Source: Paeniglutamicibacter gangotriensis Lz1y
GTDB lineage: Bacteria > Actinomycetota > Actinomycetes > Actinomycetales > Micrococcaceae
NCBI RefSeq assembly: GCF_000348945.1
Contig: NZ_AOCK01000004.1
Coordinates: 186,001-250,000 of the forward strand
DNA: 64,000 nucleotides
Reading direction: 5' to 3'
Each line of letters starts with the position of its first letter. Positions within the stretch are counted from its first letter, which is position 1. This document shows, one piece after another, positions 24,921-33,512 of the stretch. The notes beneath the pieces were generated by a model. The model did no database searches, had not been told where the DNA came from, and was given only the letters and a program-made list of their open reading frames with translations. Position numbers and translations under genes: made by a program.

Positions 24921-25490
24921 CTAGGCGGTCTTGTCCCTGTACCTCACCAGAGGGACCGCGTTGAGAATGACCACCAGCACGCTGATCTCATGAATCAGCA
25001 TCCCCGTTGACATAAACACCTTCTGGAACAGCACACCGGTCAGCAGCATGACCACGGTTCCGACTGCAATCACAGTGTTTTGCTTCATGTTTCGTACCGT
25101 GGCCTTGGCCAGCGCGAGCGAGTGCACTAGCTGGTCGAAGCGATTGCTCATCTCATCCGCGGTCTGGATCGACACGTCCGTTCCCGCACCCATGGCCATG
25201 CCGACATCCTCTGTGGCAATGGCGGGGGCGTCGTTGATTCCGTCCCCGATCATGGCAACTCGGTGCCCGGCGTCCTTGGGTTCCTGAACGATTCTCACCT
25301 TGTCCACCGGCATGAGTTCGGCGTGCACCGCGTCGAGTCCTGGTTGCTTGCCCACCAGAGCGACGGTGTGCCGGTTATCGCCGGTGAGCATCATGATCTC
25401 CTTGATTCCGCGGGTTCGTAGGGCCGCAATGGCAACAGCGGCCTCGGGCCGGATCTGGATCGGCCTTGTAGCCAACCCTCCGTACGGATC
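24921..25490 (-). pseudogene. Heavy-metal P-type ATPase, C-terminal remnant
   Basis: Only the last ~190 residues of a P1B ATPase remain: RPEAAVAIAALR, LTGDNRHTVALV (TGDN), AMIGDGINDAPAIA (GDGxND), and final membrane helices ending LVRYRDKTA. The metal-binding N-terminus, the CPx helix, the DKTGT phosphorylation site and most of the nucleotide domain are absent. Upstream of about 25480 the frame runs into the opposite-frame end of the Crp gene with no homology. It cannot pump ions. The adjacent Crp/Fnr regulator and HMA chaperone are its former partners. Confidence 0.85.
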
Positions 25491-25533
25491 ATTACACCGG
25501 CAAAGTCCGGCCGGTGCCTCGGGGCAGGGTGGT

Positions 25534-26229
25534 CTACAAGTGTGAGAGCGCGGTCCTGTCCCGGATTTCAAGATCCCGTCCCGGATGCAGGAGGATCCAC
25601 CCCGACCCCTCAAAGTATGCGAGTTTTCGGCTGAACGTCTCGGGTGTCAGACCGAGCAGGGAAGCGATGTCCTTCTTGGAGATCGGGAGTCTGAACATGC
25701 CAGTTCCGGCCGCGGGAGCAACCTGCAGCAGGTAGGCAGCGACCCGGTGGTCTGCGTCGTCCCCGGCTACGGAACTGAGCTGGTGTTCGGTTTCGGCCAA
25801 TCGCCGAGTCAGGGTTTCAAACATCTTCATTGCCACGCCGGGGAAGGACAACAGGTAGGACTGTAGGTCGTCGTGGTGCAGTGCGCAGATATCCGCCGGC
25901 TCCAGTGTCACCGCAAAGTGGTCGGCGGCGGTGCGGTCGACGAACGTCGATTCGCCCAGGAAGTCGCCCGGACCAAGGATACGGATGACTTGTTCGTGGC
26001 CCGCCGCGGTGATTCGGTAGATCTTCACCAGTCCGGAATGGATGATCATCAGGCTGGCATTGTGTTCGCCTGCCCCGTAGAGCTGGATGTTGCGCGGGTG
26101 GCTGCGGTGGGTGACCCTCCGAGCAACTTCGCTCAGCTCGGATTCCGAGAGCTGGGCGAAGAGCGGGACGCGCGCCACGAGTTGCGCCAGCGCGTTTTCA
26201 CCCCGGGGATGGTTTGGAAGTTGCTGCAT
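25534..26229 (-). CDS. Crp/Fnr-family regulator
   Basis: 231 aa. Cyclic-nucleotide-binding beta-roll ~18-140 (GDFLGESTF, RTAADHFAVTLEPADI) and winged helix ~165-215 (LPISKKDIASLLGLTPETFSRKLAYFEGSGWI). Only one Cys is present, so it is not an Fe-S FNR. In related bacteria such genes sit beside P1B ATPases and HMA chaperones and respond to redox, metal or low oxygen. An Fnr-like half-conserved site lies before the HMA gene (26657-26670). Confidence 0.87.
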   Translation of the reverse strand: MQQLPNHPRGENALAQLVARVPLFAQLSESELSEVARRVTHRSHPRNIQLYGAGEHNASLMIIHSGLVKIYRITAAGHEQVIRILGPGDFLGESTFVDRTAADHFAVTLEPADICALHHDDLQSYLLSFPGVAMKMFETLTRRLAETEHQLSSVAGDDADHRVAAYLLQVAPAAGTGMFRLPISKKDIASLLGLTPETFSRKLAYFEGSGWILLHPGRDLEIRDRTALSHL

Positions 26230-26364
26230 GGCACTTATCTAACCAGCAAAACCGGTGTCCAGGGGGCTTGGTGACGCCGGGTACCGGCGAAAGTCCGATG
26301 CCCGGCGTCCTCGCGGCGTGGAGCGCGGAAAGTCACGTTCCCGGTTGTCCGCTCTGGTGGAAGA

Positions 26365-26586
26365 TCATGAAACCTTGGGGGACAGCACCGGGTAGCCCAG
26401 GTCGGAAATGGTCTTGTCAATGTCTTCGGCTTTCACCAATTCATCGTCGTAGCTGACCTTGATCTTGTTGGAATTGAACATCCCCTGGGTGCTCTCCACC
26501 CCCGGCAGCTTGCCGACAACACCCTCGGTCTTCTTGATGCAGGAGGGGCATGCGAACGGTTCGGTTTCGATCTTAACTGTCGCCAT
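26365..26586 (-). CDS. HMA-domain metallochaperone
   Basis: 73 aa, a complete heavy-metal-associated domain. The metal loop is CPSC within FACPSCIKKTEGVV, then GVESTQGMFNSNKIKVSYDD and the C-terminal DIDKTISDLGY. Such proteins carry Cu+ or Zn2+ to P1B ATPases. The ATPase beside it is only a fragment, so its partner must be encoded elsewhere or lost. Probably controlled by the Crp/Fnr regulator downstream. Confidence 0.88.
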   Translation of the reverse strand: MATVKIETEPFACPSCIKKTEGVVGKLPGVESTQGMFNSNKIKVSYDDELVKAEDIDKTISDLGYPVLSPKVS

Positions 26587-26656
26587 GGCGGGTTCACGCT
26601 TTCATATCCGATGGCTGATGGTTCCAGCAGTACATCGTTTTTCCTTCCCGGGTGCC

Positions 26657-26670
26657 TTGGCCTGGATCAA
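26657..26670. promoter_or_regulatory. Crp/Fnr-like site before the HMA gene
   Basis: TTGGC-CTGG-ATCAA: one perfect Fnr half-site (ATCAA) and one degenerate half (TTGGC instead of TTGAT), 71 bp upstream of the HMA start. The rest of 26587-26767 holds no gene that I can support. Confidence 0.35.
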
Positions 26671-26767
26671 GGCAGCCGTAAAATGAGCTCAGGGGTCGAT
26701 GAACCACGATATGTATTAGTCACCCGTCCGGTGGCAACACCGCTGCCACCGCCACCGAAGGGGACTT

Positions 26768-27481
26768 TCAGGCGGTGAGCCAGGCGGTTGCGATGGTCGT
26801 TGCTGCTGCGAATGGCGTCAGCAACGACGGCACCACCGCCGCGATGCGGTGCGGCATTCTTGAGCGACGTTGCGGTTCGTTCAACGGGTCGATGATCGGG
26901 TCATCCGGTGTGCGAAGGGCCTCGGCGAGACCCCAAGCGGTGGCCAGGATCAAGACCGCGAGGGAGACGTTGCCGACCAGCAACGGGTCGGCGCGAATCC
27001 ATGGTTCTGTCCCAGCACCGGGGGCCAGGAAGGATGCCAGCACCGCCGCTGCCGTGACGACACCCCACACCAGAAAAAGCATCACTGGGCGGCGGGCCAC
27101 ATGGTTGATGTACACGGGAAGCGTCGCAACCGCCAGGATCGGGATCAGCATCAGCAGGACCTGGGGTAGTGAGTAGCCGAGTCCCGTGCCGGAGAAATAC
27201 GCCCACACCGCCGGAACCATGGCCAGCAGCGCCAGGAGCGAAATAACAGGCGGAAGAATGGCACCGATCGAGGTGCGTCCTGCATCTTTGACCAGTGGCA
27301 GCTCGAGACCCTCGGCGTATTCCCGTGGTGGCCCGAAAGCGATGAGCGGGTCCTGTCCGGAGTCGGCAAGCAGTTCCTTCACTGAAGCAACGGCGTCGCC
27401 GATTGCCTCTCCGCGCACCTCGCGCAACCTGAGCTCGAGAGTGAATGTGTCGAGCCACTTTTTCTCGTTCATCGTTTTCAT
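26768..27481 (-). CDS. Membrane protein with HAAS-like N-terminus, partner of PadR
   Basis: 237 aa from ATG 27481, with GAGGA 5 nt before it; a GTG at 27493 overlapping the PadR stop is an alternative. The first ~70 residues (KKWLDTFTLELRLREVRGEAIGDAVASVKELLADSG) resemble the HAAS/DUF1700 helical module found on PadR-associated membrane proteins. Five or six membrane segments follow. Proteins of this arrangement bind or are controlled by the adjacent PadR regulator; specific function unknown. Confidence 0.7.
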   Translation of the reverse strand: MKTMNEKKWLDTFTLELRLREVRGEAIGDAVASVKELLADSGQDPLIAFGPPREYAEGLELPLVKDAGRTSIGAILPPVISLLALLAMVPAVWAYFSGTGLGYSLPQVLLMLIPILAVATLPVYINHVARRPVMLFLVWGVVTAAAVLASFLAPGAGTEPWIRADPLLVGNVSLAVLILATAWGLAEALRTPDDPIIDPLNEPQRRSRMPHRIAAVVPSLLTPFAAATTIATAWLTA

Positions 27482-27489
27482 CTTGGTCC

Positions 27490-27879
27490 TCACGTGGTTT
27501 CGGTCTTTTGCGGCTTGAGGTATGCGCTGGTGGTGCGGGCGAAGCTCAGCCAGGCAAAGCGCTGTTCCTCCAGGGAGGCCCGTCCGGCGGCAGTGAGCGA
27601 GAAGTACTTACGCCCAGGTCCGCCGTCTCCGGCACGCCACTGGGTTTCCACCCAGCCCGCGGCCTCGAATCGTGTCAGCAGCGGATAAAGCGTCCCGCCC
27701 CTGACCGTTCCCATCCCCGCCTCGGCCAATTCGGCGATGATCGCGTACCCGTAGGAAGGCCCGGATTCCAAGGCCTGCAACGCGCACATGCCAAGGGTTG
27801 CCCGCATCCAGTCGCTGGGCCAGTCGGCGCGTTCCTCTTGGCGGGGAACTCCTGCCTCGGATTTCTGTTTTGCCTGCAT
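27490..27879 (-). CDS. PadR-family regulator
   Basis: 129 aa. Winged helix of the PadR type: TLGMCALQALESGPSYGYAIIAEL, then GTLYPLLTRFEAAGWVE and GPGRKYFSLTAAGRASL. It overlaps the membrane-protein gene downstream. A palindromic stretch over its own start may be its operator. PadR proteins repress stress or efflux genes until a ligand binds. Confidence 0.92.
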   Translation of the reverse strand: MQAKQKSEAGVPRQEERADWPSDWMRATLGMCALQALESGPSYGYAIIAELAEAGMGTVRGGTLYPLLTRFEAAGWVETQWRAGDGGPGRKYFSLTAAGRASLEEQRFAWLSFARTTSAYLKPQKTETT

Positions 27880-27880
27880 A

Positions 27881-27903
27881 ACTAGATTGTCTGTCGAGCT
27901 AGT
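27881..27903. promoter_or_regulatory. Candidate PadR operator
   Basis: ACTAG-ATTGTCTGTCGAG-CTAGT: 5-bp arms around 13 bp, immediately upstream of the PadR ATG, where it would cover the start of transcription. Position supports autoregulation; the motif itself is short. Confidence 0.35.
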
Positions 27904-27975
27904 CTCGCAGTCAAGAACGGCATATCGTGAGGGTCATAAGGTGGCGTGTCGATTGACGTAACAGCACGCCTCCGC

Positions 27976-27997
27976 ATATCCTGAACGAACGGTCAGT
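27976..27997 (+). promoter_or_regulatory. PaaR-like operator, paaABCDE promoter
   Basis: Imperfect palindrome CTGAACGAACGGTCAG inside this span. On the minus strand it reads ACTGACCGTTCGTTCAGG, aligning with the paaI-paaK site and, less closely, the paaR site. It is 33 bp upstream of the paaA start. As I recall, the corynebacterial PaaR operator has the same ACTNACCGNNCG core; this should be verified. Confidence 0.62.
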
Positions 27998-28029
27998 AAA
28001 TAATTCTTTGTCACAGTGAGGTGAGCACT

Positions 28030-29019
28030 ATGGCTGCACAGCAAAAAGGCGGCGGAACGCTATCCGCGGTACTTTCTCCTGAGGAGCAAGCAGGGCAAGA
28101 TCGGTTTGATCAGATCATTGCCGACGATTCACGCATCGAACCGCGCGATTGGATGCCCGAGGCATACCGCAAGACCCTGACGCGGCAGATGTCGCAGCAC
28201 GCGCACTCCGAGATCATCGGAATGCAGCCCGAAGCCAACTGGATTACCCGCGCTCCATCGCTGAAGCGTAAGGCCATCCTGATGGCCAAGGTGCAGGACG
28301 AGGCCGGACACGGGCTCTACTTGTACTCGGGCACCGAGACGCTGGGCACGCCCCGCGATGTGCTCAACGATCAGTTGATGACGGGCAAGGCCAAGTACTC
28401 CTCGATCTTCAACTACCCGGCACGGTCCTGGGCAGACATGGGCGCCATCGGCTGGCTGGTCGACGGCGCAGCCATCGCCAACCAGGTCCCGTTGTGCCGC
28501 GCCTCCTACGGCCCCTACGGCCGGGCCATGGTGCGCATCTGTAAGGAAGAGTCCTTCCACCAGCGTCAGGGTTTTGAGATCCTGCTGGAACTTGCCAACG
28601 GCACCGAGGCGCAGAAGAAGATGGCGCAGGATGCCATCAACCGCTTCTACGCACCCTCGCTGATGATGTTTGGCCCGCCGGATTCGGACTCCCCGAACTC
28701 GGGCCAGTCCACGGCGTGGAAGATCAAGCGTTTCTCCAACGACGAACTGCGCCAGCGCTTTGTCGGCATGATCGTCGAGCAGGTCAAGGTCTTGGGTCTG
28801 ACCCTGCCTGACCCAGATCTTCGTTTCGATGAAGAAACCGGCACCTGGGTCCACATGGATCTGGACTGGGTGGAGTTTAAGGCCGTCATCGCCGGTAACG
28901 GACCCTGCAACGCCCAGCGCTTGCAGCGTCGTCGCGATGCACACAACGAAGGCGCCTGGGTGCGCGAAGCTGCCGCGGCCTACGCGGCAAAGATGGCTCG
29001 AAAGACCGAGGTTGCATAG
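28030..29019 (+). CDS. paaA: Phenylacetyl-CoA 1,2-epoxidase subunit PaaA
   Basis: 329 aa from ATG 28030 (GAGGTGAG ~5-9 nt upstream). Catalytic diiron subunit: metal ligands lie in [14 protein letters not shown] and [15 protein letters not shown]. It inserts one O atom across the aromatic C1-C2 bond of phenylacetyl-CoA using O2. First gene of paaABCDE; the PaaR-like site lies just upstream. Confidence 0.97.
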   Translation: MAAQQKGGGTLSAVLSPEEQAGQDRFDQIIADDSRIEPRDWMPEAYRKTLTRQMSQHAHSEIIGMQPEANWITRAPSLKRKAILMAKVQDEAGHGLYLYSGTETLGTPRDVLNDQLMTGKAKYSSIFNYPARSWADMGAIGWLVDGAAIANQVPLCRASYGPYGRAMVRICKEESFHQRQGFEILLELANGTEAQKKMAQDAINRFYAPSLMMFGPPDSDSPNSGQSTAWKIKRFSNDELRQRFVGMIVEQVKVLGLTLPDPDLRFDEETGTWVHMDLDWVEFKAVIAGNGPCNAQRLQRRRDAHNEGAWVREAAAAYAAKMARKTEVA

Positions 29020-29022
29020 CTC

Positions 29023-29316
29023 ATGACCGAAACACAAGGCACCTGGCCGCTCTGGGAAGTATTCGTCCGTTCTTCCCGCGGGCTTTCACACGTCCACGCC
29101 GGATCCCTGCACGCACCGGATTCCGCGATGGCACTGAAGAACGCCCGGGATCTGTACACCCGCCGCAATGAAGGCATTTCCCTGTGGGTTGTGGCCAGCA
29201 CCGACATCATTGCCTCCGATCCGGATGCCAAGGGCATGTACTTCGAATCGCCGCAGGGCAAGGACTACCGCCACGCCACGTACTACACCAAGTCCGAGGG
29301 CGTGAAGCACCTGTGA
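29023..29316 (+). CDS. paaB: Phenylacetyl-CoA epoxidase subunit PaaB
   Basis: 97 aa, usual length. WPLWEVFVRSSRGLSHVHAGSLHAPDSAMAL and NEGISLWVV are PaaB hallmarks. A small subunit needed for the PaaABCE complex, probably bridging PaaA-PaaC. Starts 3 nt after the paaA stop and overlaps paaC by 4 bp. Confidence 0.97.
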   Translation: MTETQGTWPLWEVFVRSSRGLSHVHAGSLHAPDSAMALKNARDLYTRRNEGISLWVVASTDIIASDPDAKGMYFESPQGKDYRHATYYTKSEGVKHL

Positions 29317-30173
29317 GCACCCACGAGACCGACCACTCCCTGGACAGCTTCGGCGATTCGAGCGCTTCGGCCACCCGCGTCACCCCGGGCAACGCCCTGC
29401 GCCCCGAAGACATCGCCATCGCACAGGCCAAGCCCAGCGAGCCGGTAGCAGAATACGCGCTGCGCCTTGGCGACGACGCCCTGATCCTGGCCCAGAGGCT
29501 TTCGCACTGGATCTCCCGCGGACCGGAAATCGAGGAAGACATCGCGCTGGGCAATATTGCCTTGGACCAGCTGGGCCACGCGCGCTCCTTCCTGTCCTAC
29601 GCCGCCAAGGCCTGGGACAAGGACGAGGACGACCTGGCCTACTGGCGCGAAGAGGAAGACTTCCGCTCGCTGCACCTCGTCGAGCAGCCCAACGGAGACT
29701 TCGGCGTGACCATCATGCGCCAGCTGATGATCTCCATCTACCAGCACCTGCTGTACACCGAACTGCTGGAATCCAGCGATCCCACGATCGCCGCGATCTG
29801 CGCCAAGGCGGTCAAGGAAGTGGACTACCACCGCGACCACGCCATCTCCTGGACCCTGCGCCTGGGTAGCGGCACCGAGGAATCGGCCGCCCGCATGCGC
29901 CACGCGCTGGAGGTGCTCTGGCCCTATGTTGGCGAGATGTTCGAGGACGAGGAACTGCACAGCGCCCTGGGCGATGTTGCCGTGGCTCCCTCGACGCTGC
30001 GCGCGGCCTGGGACGAGGAGTTCGCCGCCGTGCTGCACGACGCCGAACTCGAAGTTCCCACCGTTCCCTTCGCGATGGCCCGCGGCCGTCGTGGCGAACA
30101 CTCGGAATATCTCGGCTTCATTCTCGCCGAAATGCAGGTGTTGGCGCGCAAGCACCCCGGCGCCACCTGGTAA
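29313..30173 (+). CDS. paaC: Phenylacetyl-CoA epoxidase subunit PaaC
   Basis: 286 aa from GTG 29313 (GTGA overlap). Ferritin-like helical structural subunit: EEDIALGNIALDQLGHARSFL and KEVDYHRDHAISW. It holds PaaA in the right shape and lacks a full diiron site. The first ~45 residues are a Ser/Thr-rich extension. Confidence 0.96.
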   Translation: MSTHETDHSLDSFGDSSASATRVTPGNALRPEDIAIAQAKPSEPVAEYALRLGDDALILAQRLSHWISRGPEIEEDIALGNIALDQLGHARSFLSYAAKAWDKDEDDLAYWREEEDFRSLHLVEQPNGDFGVTIMRQLMISIYQHLLYTELLESSDPTIAAICAKAVKEVDYHRDHAISWTLRLGSGTEESAARMRHALEVLWPYVGEMFEDEELHSALGDVAVAPSTLRAAWDEEFAAVLHDAELEVPTVPFAMARGRRGEHSEYLGFILAEMQVLARKHPGATW

Positions 30174-30188
30174 GTAAAGGATAAAAAC

Positions 30189-30674
30189 ATGATTGCCACC
30201 ATCTCCGAGCTTCACGAGATTGCCTCGCGCGTCACCGACCCTGAGATCCCGGTGCTCACCATCGCGGACCTGGGGATCTTGCGTGACGTGGAACTGGAAG
30301 GCGACACCGTCGTCGTCACCATCACCCCCACGTACTCTGGCTGCCCGGCGATGGACGCAATCACCGAGGACCTCGGCATTGTCTTCAAGGAATCCGGATA
30401 TGAGCATGTCCGGGTCAACTTGGTGCTTTCCCCGGCCTGGAGCACCGACTGGATGAGCGAATCCGGTAAGAGCAAGCTCCAGGCCTACGGGATCGCGCCG
30501 CCCACCGGCACCGGCCACCGCGGGCCGGTGACCCTGGGCATGGGTGTGAAATGCCCGCAATGCCACTCGCTTAATACCAAGGAACTTTCCCGCTTTGGTT
30601 CCACCGCCTGCAAGTCCATGTATCAATGCAAGGACTGCTTGGAACCCTTCGACTACTTCAAGGTGCTCTCATGA
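30189..30674 (+). CDS. paaD: PaaD, Fe-S assembly factor for the epoxidase
   Basis: 161 aa. N-terminal MIP18/DUF59 domain (VTDPEIPVLTIADLGILRDVE, YSGCPAMDAI) and C-terminal zinc-ribbon-like Cys pairs (CPQCHS, CKSMYQCKDC). Thought to mature the Fe-S or diiron centres of PaaE/PaaA. AAAGGAT precedes ATG 30189. Stop overlaps paaE (ATGA). Confidence 0.95.
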   Translation: MIATISELHEIASRVTDPEIPVLTIADLGILRDVELEGDTVVVTITPTYSGCPAMDAITEDLGIVFKESGYEHVRVNLVLSPAWSTDWMSESGKSKLQAYGIAPPTGTGHRGPVTLGMGVKCPQCHSLNTKELSRFGSTACKSMYQCKDCLEPFDYFKVLS

Positions 30675-31876
30675 CAGACACGACGCCCGCCATGCCCGCC
30701 ATGCCCGCCAACGATGCCGTTGACACCGAGGTCCCGGGACGCCGCCGGACCACCTTCCACACCCTGGAGGTCTCCGAGGTCCGCCGGCTCACCGCCGACG
30801 CCATCGAAGTAACTTTCGCGGTGCCCTCCGACTTGGCCGGACAATACGACTACCTTCCGGGCCAGTACGTGGCCCTGCGCAAGGAGCTGGAGGATGCCGA
30901 GGGTAACCTCGTCGAGCTGCGCCGCAGCTACTCGATTTGCGCCGAACCTACAGCCGGGGCCATCCACGTGGCCATCAAGCGCGACATCGGAGGCATCTTC
31001 TCCACCTGGGCCAACGAGTCCCTGGTGGTCGGGGACTCCATGGATGTCATGAGCCCCACCGGCGGCTTCATCTCCAAGCACAAGATGAACGGGATGAACG
31101 ACCCCGAGGACATCGACGTCGAAAACGAAGACACCTTTGTTGCCGTTGCCGCAGGCTCGGGAATCACCCCGGTGATGGCCATCGCCCGCACGGTGCTGGC
31201 CGCCAACAAAAACGTCCACTTCGATCTGATCTACGCGAACAAGGCCGCCATGGACGTGATGTTCCTGGAGGAACTTGCGGACCTCAAGGACCGCTACCCG
31301 GCGCGCTTTGCCCTGCACCATGTGCTCAGCCGTGAACAACGGATCTCCCCGCTGCTCTCGGGCCGCATCGACGCCGAAAAGCTGAACAAGCTGCTGGGTT
31401 CGGTCATCCGCACCGACCAGGTTGACGAATGGTTCCTCTGTGGTCCCTTCGAACTGGTCCAGCTGGTCCGTGACAACCTCTCCGCTCAGGGAGTGGCCCC
31501 CGAGAAGGTCCGCTACGAGCTGTTCACCACCGGTGAGCCGACCCGTCCGGAGGGCAACATCGGCCGTCCGGTCGTGATCGATGAGTCAGATGAGACCTAC
31601 CAGATCGAGTTCAAGCTCGACGGTCTCCAGGGCGAGGTCAAGAGCCCGGTCAATGCTCGTGAGACAGTCCTGAACGCCGCCCTGCGCGTGCGCCCGGACG
31701 TCCCGTTCGCCTGCGCTGGCGGGGTGTGCGGCACCTGCCGCGCCAAGGTTGTTGAAGGCACCGTGGACATGGACGAGAACTACGCCCTGGAACCGGACGA
31801 GATCGAGAAGGGCTACGTGCTGACCTGTCAGTCGCGGCCCACCACCGCTCGCGTCCTGGTCGACTACGACGCCTAA
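30671..31876 (+). CDS. paaE: Phenylacetyl-CoA epoxidase reductase PaaE
   Basis: 401 aa from ATG 30671. FAD domain (RRSYSICAEPT), NAD(P) domain (AAGSGITPVMAI, then LCGPFELVQ), and a C-terminal plant-type 2Fe-2S ferredoxin with Cys in CAGGVCGTCRAKV and a distal LTCQS. It passes electrons from NADPH to PaaA. The N-terminus has a short MPA repeat (PAMPAMPAN), probably unstructured. A strong hairpin follows. Confidence 0.96.
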   Translation: MTDTTPAMPAMPANDAVDTEVPGRRRTTFHTLEVSEVRRLTADAIEVTFAVPSDLAGQYDYLPGQYVALRKELEDAEGNLVELRRSYSICAEPTAGAIHVAIKRDIGGIFSTWANESLVVGDSMDVMSPTGGFISKHKMNGMNDPEDIDVENEDTFVAVAAGSGITPVMAIARTVLAANKNVHFDLIYANKAAMDVMFLEELADLKDRYPARFALHHVLSREQRISPLLSGRIDAEKLNKLLGSVIRTDQVDEWFLCGPFELVQLVRDNLSAQGVAPEKVRYELFTTGEPTRPEGNIGRPVVIDESDETYQIEFKLDGLQGEVKSPVNARETVLNAALRVRPDVPFACAGGVCGTCRAKVVEGTVDMDENYALEPDEIEKGYVLTCQSRPTTARVLVDYDA

Positions 31877-31892
31877 GCACCAAATAACCCAG

Positions 31893-31928
31893 ACAGGGAT
31901 CCATCCGCGTATGCGGGTGGATCCCTGT
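31893..31928 (+). terminator. Terminator after paaE
   Basis: 16-bp stem ACAGGGATCCATCCGC / GCGGGTGGATCCCTGT with one G-U-type position and a GTAT loop, 17 nt after the paaE stop. It separates paaABCDE from the hydratase gene. Confidence 0.75.
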
Positions 31929-31963
31929 CATAGGATCTAATACCCCAAGGGATGCGGACCACC

Positions 31964-32743
31964 ATGATTGAACTGAACATTGCCGACGGTGTGGCCGAGA
32001 TTGTGCTCAACGCCCCGGAAAAGATGAACTCGCTGGACGAAGCGGCGCTGGCCGAACTCGAGGCCGCCTTTGATCGGGCCGCCGAGGGCGTTGAAACCGG
32101 CGAGGTGCGGGCCGTGCTGCTGCGCGGCGAGGGTCGCGGCTTCTGCGCCGGACGAGACATCTCCGGGGTCGTTCCGGCCGATGACGATGTCATGGGATAC
32201 CTCGGTGGCAAGGTCCAGCCGTTGCTGGCCAAGATGTCCTCCTTCCCCGCACCCACGTTCGCTGCTGTGCAGGGCGCGTGCCTGGGCGTTGGACTGGGCC
32301 TGGCCATCGCTACCGATGTCGTCTACGTGGCCCAGAACGCCAAGATCGGTTCGCCCTTCGCCAACCTCGGTGCGACCCTCGATTCCGGAGGACACTGGTT
32401 GTTCACCGAGCGCCTCGGTACGCACCGAACCCTGGACATGATCTACACCGCCGAACTGATCAGCGGAGCCGACGCCGTGGCTTCGGGATTGTTCTCACGG
32501 GCCATGCCGGCCGATGAACTGTTGGAAAATACCCGAGAGATCGTGGCCAAAGTTGCCGTCGGTGCCACCGAAGCCTTCCGCGCGTCGAAGGAACTCGTGG
32601 CCCAGATCCGCGATCAGCGATTGGGGCTGTGGGAGTCGATGGCCAACGAGAATCAGGCCCAGGCCGACCTCTGCGACACCGAGGACTACGCCGAGGGATT
32701 CGCTGCCTTCCAGCAAAAGCGGAAACCGGTTTTCAAGGGCTGA
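31964..32743 (+). CDS. Enoyl-CoA hydratase/isomerase (PaaG/PaaF-like)
   Basis: 259 aa from ATG 31964 (AAGGGAT 10 nt upstream). Crotonase fold: oxyanion-hole segments GRGFCAGRDIS and QGACLGVGLGLAIATDV, then FANLGATLDSGGHWLF. Directly after paaABCDE, so probably ring 1,2-epoxyphenylacetyl-CoA isomerase (PaaG) or the beta-oxidation hydratase (PaaF); the sequence alone does not decide. The 223 bp after it show no gene until the antitoxin-like ORF. Confidence 0.88.
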   Translation: MIELNIADGVAEIVLNAPEKMNSLDEAALAELEAAFDRAAEGVETGEVRAVLLRGEGRGFCAGRDISGVVPADDDVMGYLGGKVQPLLAKMSSFPAPTFAAVQGACLGVGLGLAIATDVVYVAQNAKIGSPFANLGATLDSGGHWLFTERLGTHRTLDMIYTAELISGADAVASGLFSRAMPADELLENTREIVAKVAVGATEAFRASKELVAQIRDQRLGLWESMANENQAQADLCDTEDYAEGFAAFQQKRKPVFKG

Positions 32744-32966
32744 GAAAGTCGCGTGCGGCCGCTGCCGTCAGTGATGCAGTCAAGTGGACGACAACTTGAT
32801 GCACCATGTCGATCGTCGTGTTCATGGCAACGAGTCCGGACTCGGTGTGGCGCTGACGGCCGGATGCCGCGCTGAAGCCGTAGAAGCTGACTGACCGGAC
32901 CACCAAGTATCAGTGGCCAGGAACGAGCTAGTCTGGATAGACAGCGGATCAACGGAAAGGCTCATC

Positions 32967-33203
32967 ATGGCCGACAAGCTTGAAGTTGAGCAGCGATGGC
33001 CAGAGCTGTTCACCAAACTGAGTGTTATTCAGCGCAATGCCGTTTGGCAGTCGCTTGCATCTGCTTGGCACGAGGGGTGGCTTCCCAACCGTGAAGACGT
33101 GGAGAATCTGACGGACCGCGCACAAGGTGCAATCGACTCGGCTGAGTATCGTCGTCGGGCACACGCGGCAGCCCGTCGACGCGTGGTCGTTACCAGCCGC
33201 TAA
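32967..33203 (+). CDS. VbhA-like antitoxin remnant
   Basis: 78 aa from ATG 32967 (AAAGG 8 nt upstream). Segment QRNAVWQSLASAWHEGWLPN followed by REDVENLTDRAQGAIDSAEY is the pattern of VbhA-type antitoxins that pair with Fic toxins. The TAA stop overlaps the next ATG (TAATG), the usual toxin-antitoxin spacing, but the toxin gene is almost entirely deleted. The antitoxin itself looks complete. Confidence 0.6.
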   Translation: MADKLEVEQRWPELFTKLSVIQRNAVWQSLASAWHEGWLPNREDVENLTDRAQGAIDSAEYRRRAHAAARRRVVVTSR

Positions 33204-33310
33204 TGGCACCCCGCCAAGACACGTGGGAATCATACTTTTACGAGCCGCCGGATATCGGCGCGGCGTCCCCGCAAGGTAAGCCGCGCCCGGCTCGGCAACT
33301 CGATCCGTGA
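33203..33310 (+). pseudogene. Truncated start of a Fic-type toxin
   Basis: 35 codons. QDTWESYFYEP resembles the N-terminus of Fic toxins coupled to VbhA, but after about residue 17 the similarity stops and the frame ends at TGA 33308. No HPFxxGNG motif follows. The break runs straight into XRE-type sequence, so the body of the toxin was deleted. Confidence 0.5.
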
Positions 33311-33512
33311 GCTGAGGGCTACCGCAGGTGGCATGACCTAGGCCGAACTTGGCGCCCTGGTCGGGGTGACGCGCCAGACCATCATTGCCATCGAACAAGG
33401 GAAATACTCACCGTCGCTAGAATCGGCATTCCGGATCGCCCACGCACTGAACCGCCCGATCACCGAGGTCTTCAGGTACGAAATCGGGGCGGCGTTGAGC
33501 GACGGAGACTAA
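33273..33512 (+). pseudogene. XRE-family (Cro/CI) regulator with in-frame TAG
   Basis: Not an open ORF: NSIRELRATAGGMT, then TAG at 33339-33341, then [20 protein letters not shown] and ...[20 protein letters not shown] to the TAA at 33510. The TAG stands where these proteins have Gln (MTQAELG), one C-to-T change from CAG. The 5' end is fused to the Fic remnant and no start codon is clear. The stop overlaps the converging MFS stop by two bases. Confidence 0.8.

Noticed and set aside
29283-30626. 447-aa minus-strand ORF across paaC-paaD
   Set aside because: Lies opposite well-conserved paa genes and has no recognisable domain; a GC-rich antisense frame.
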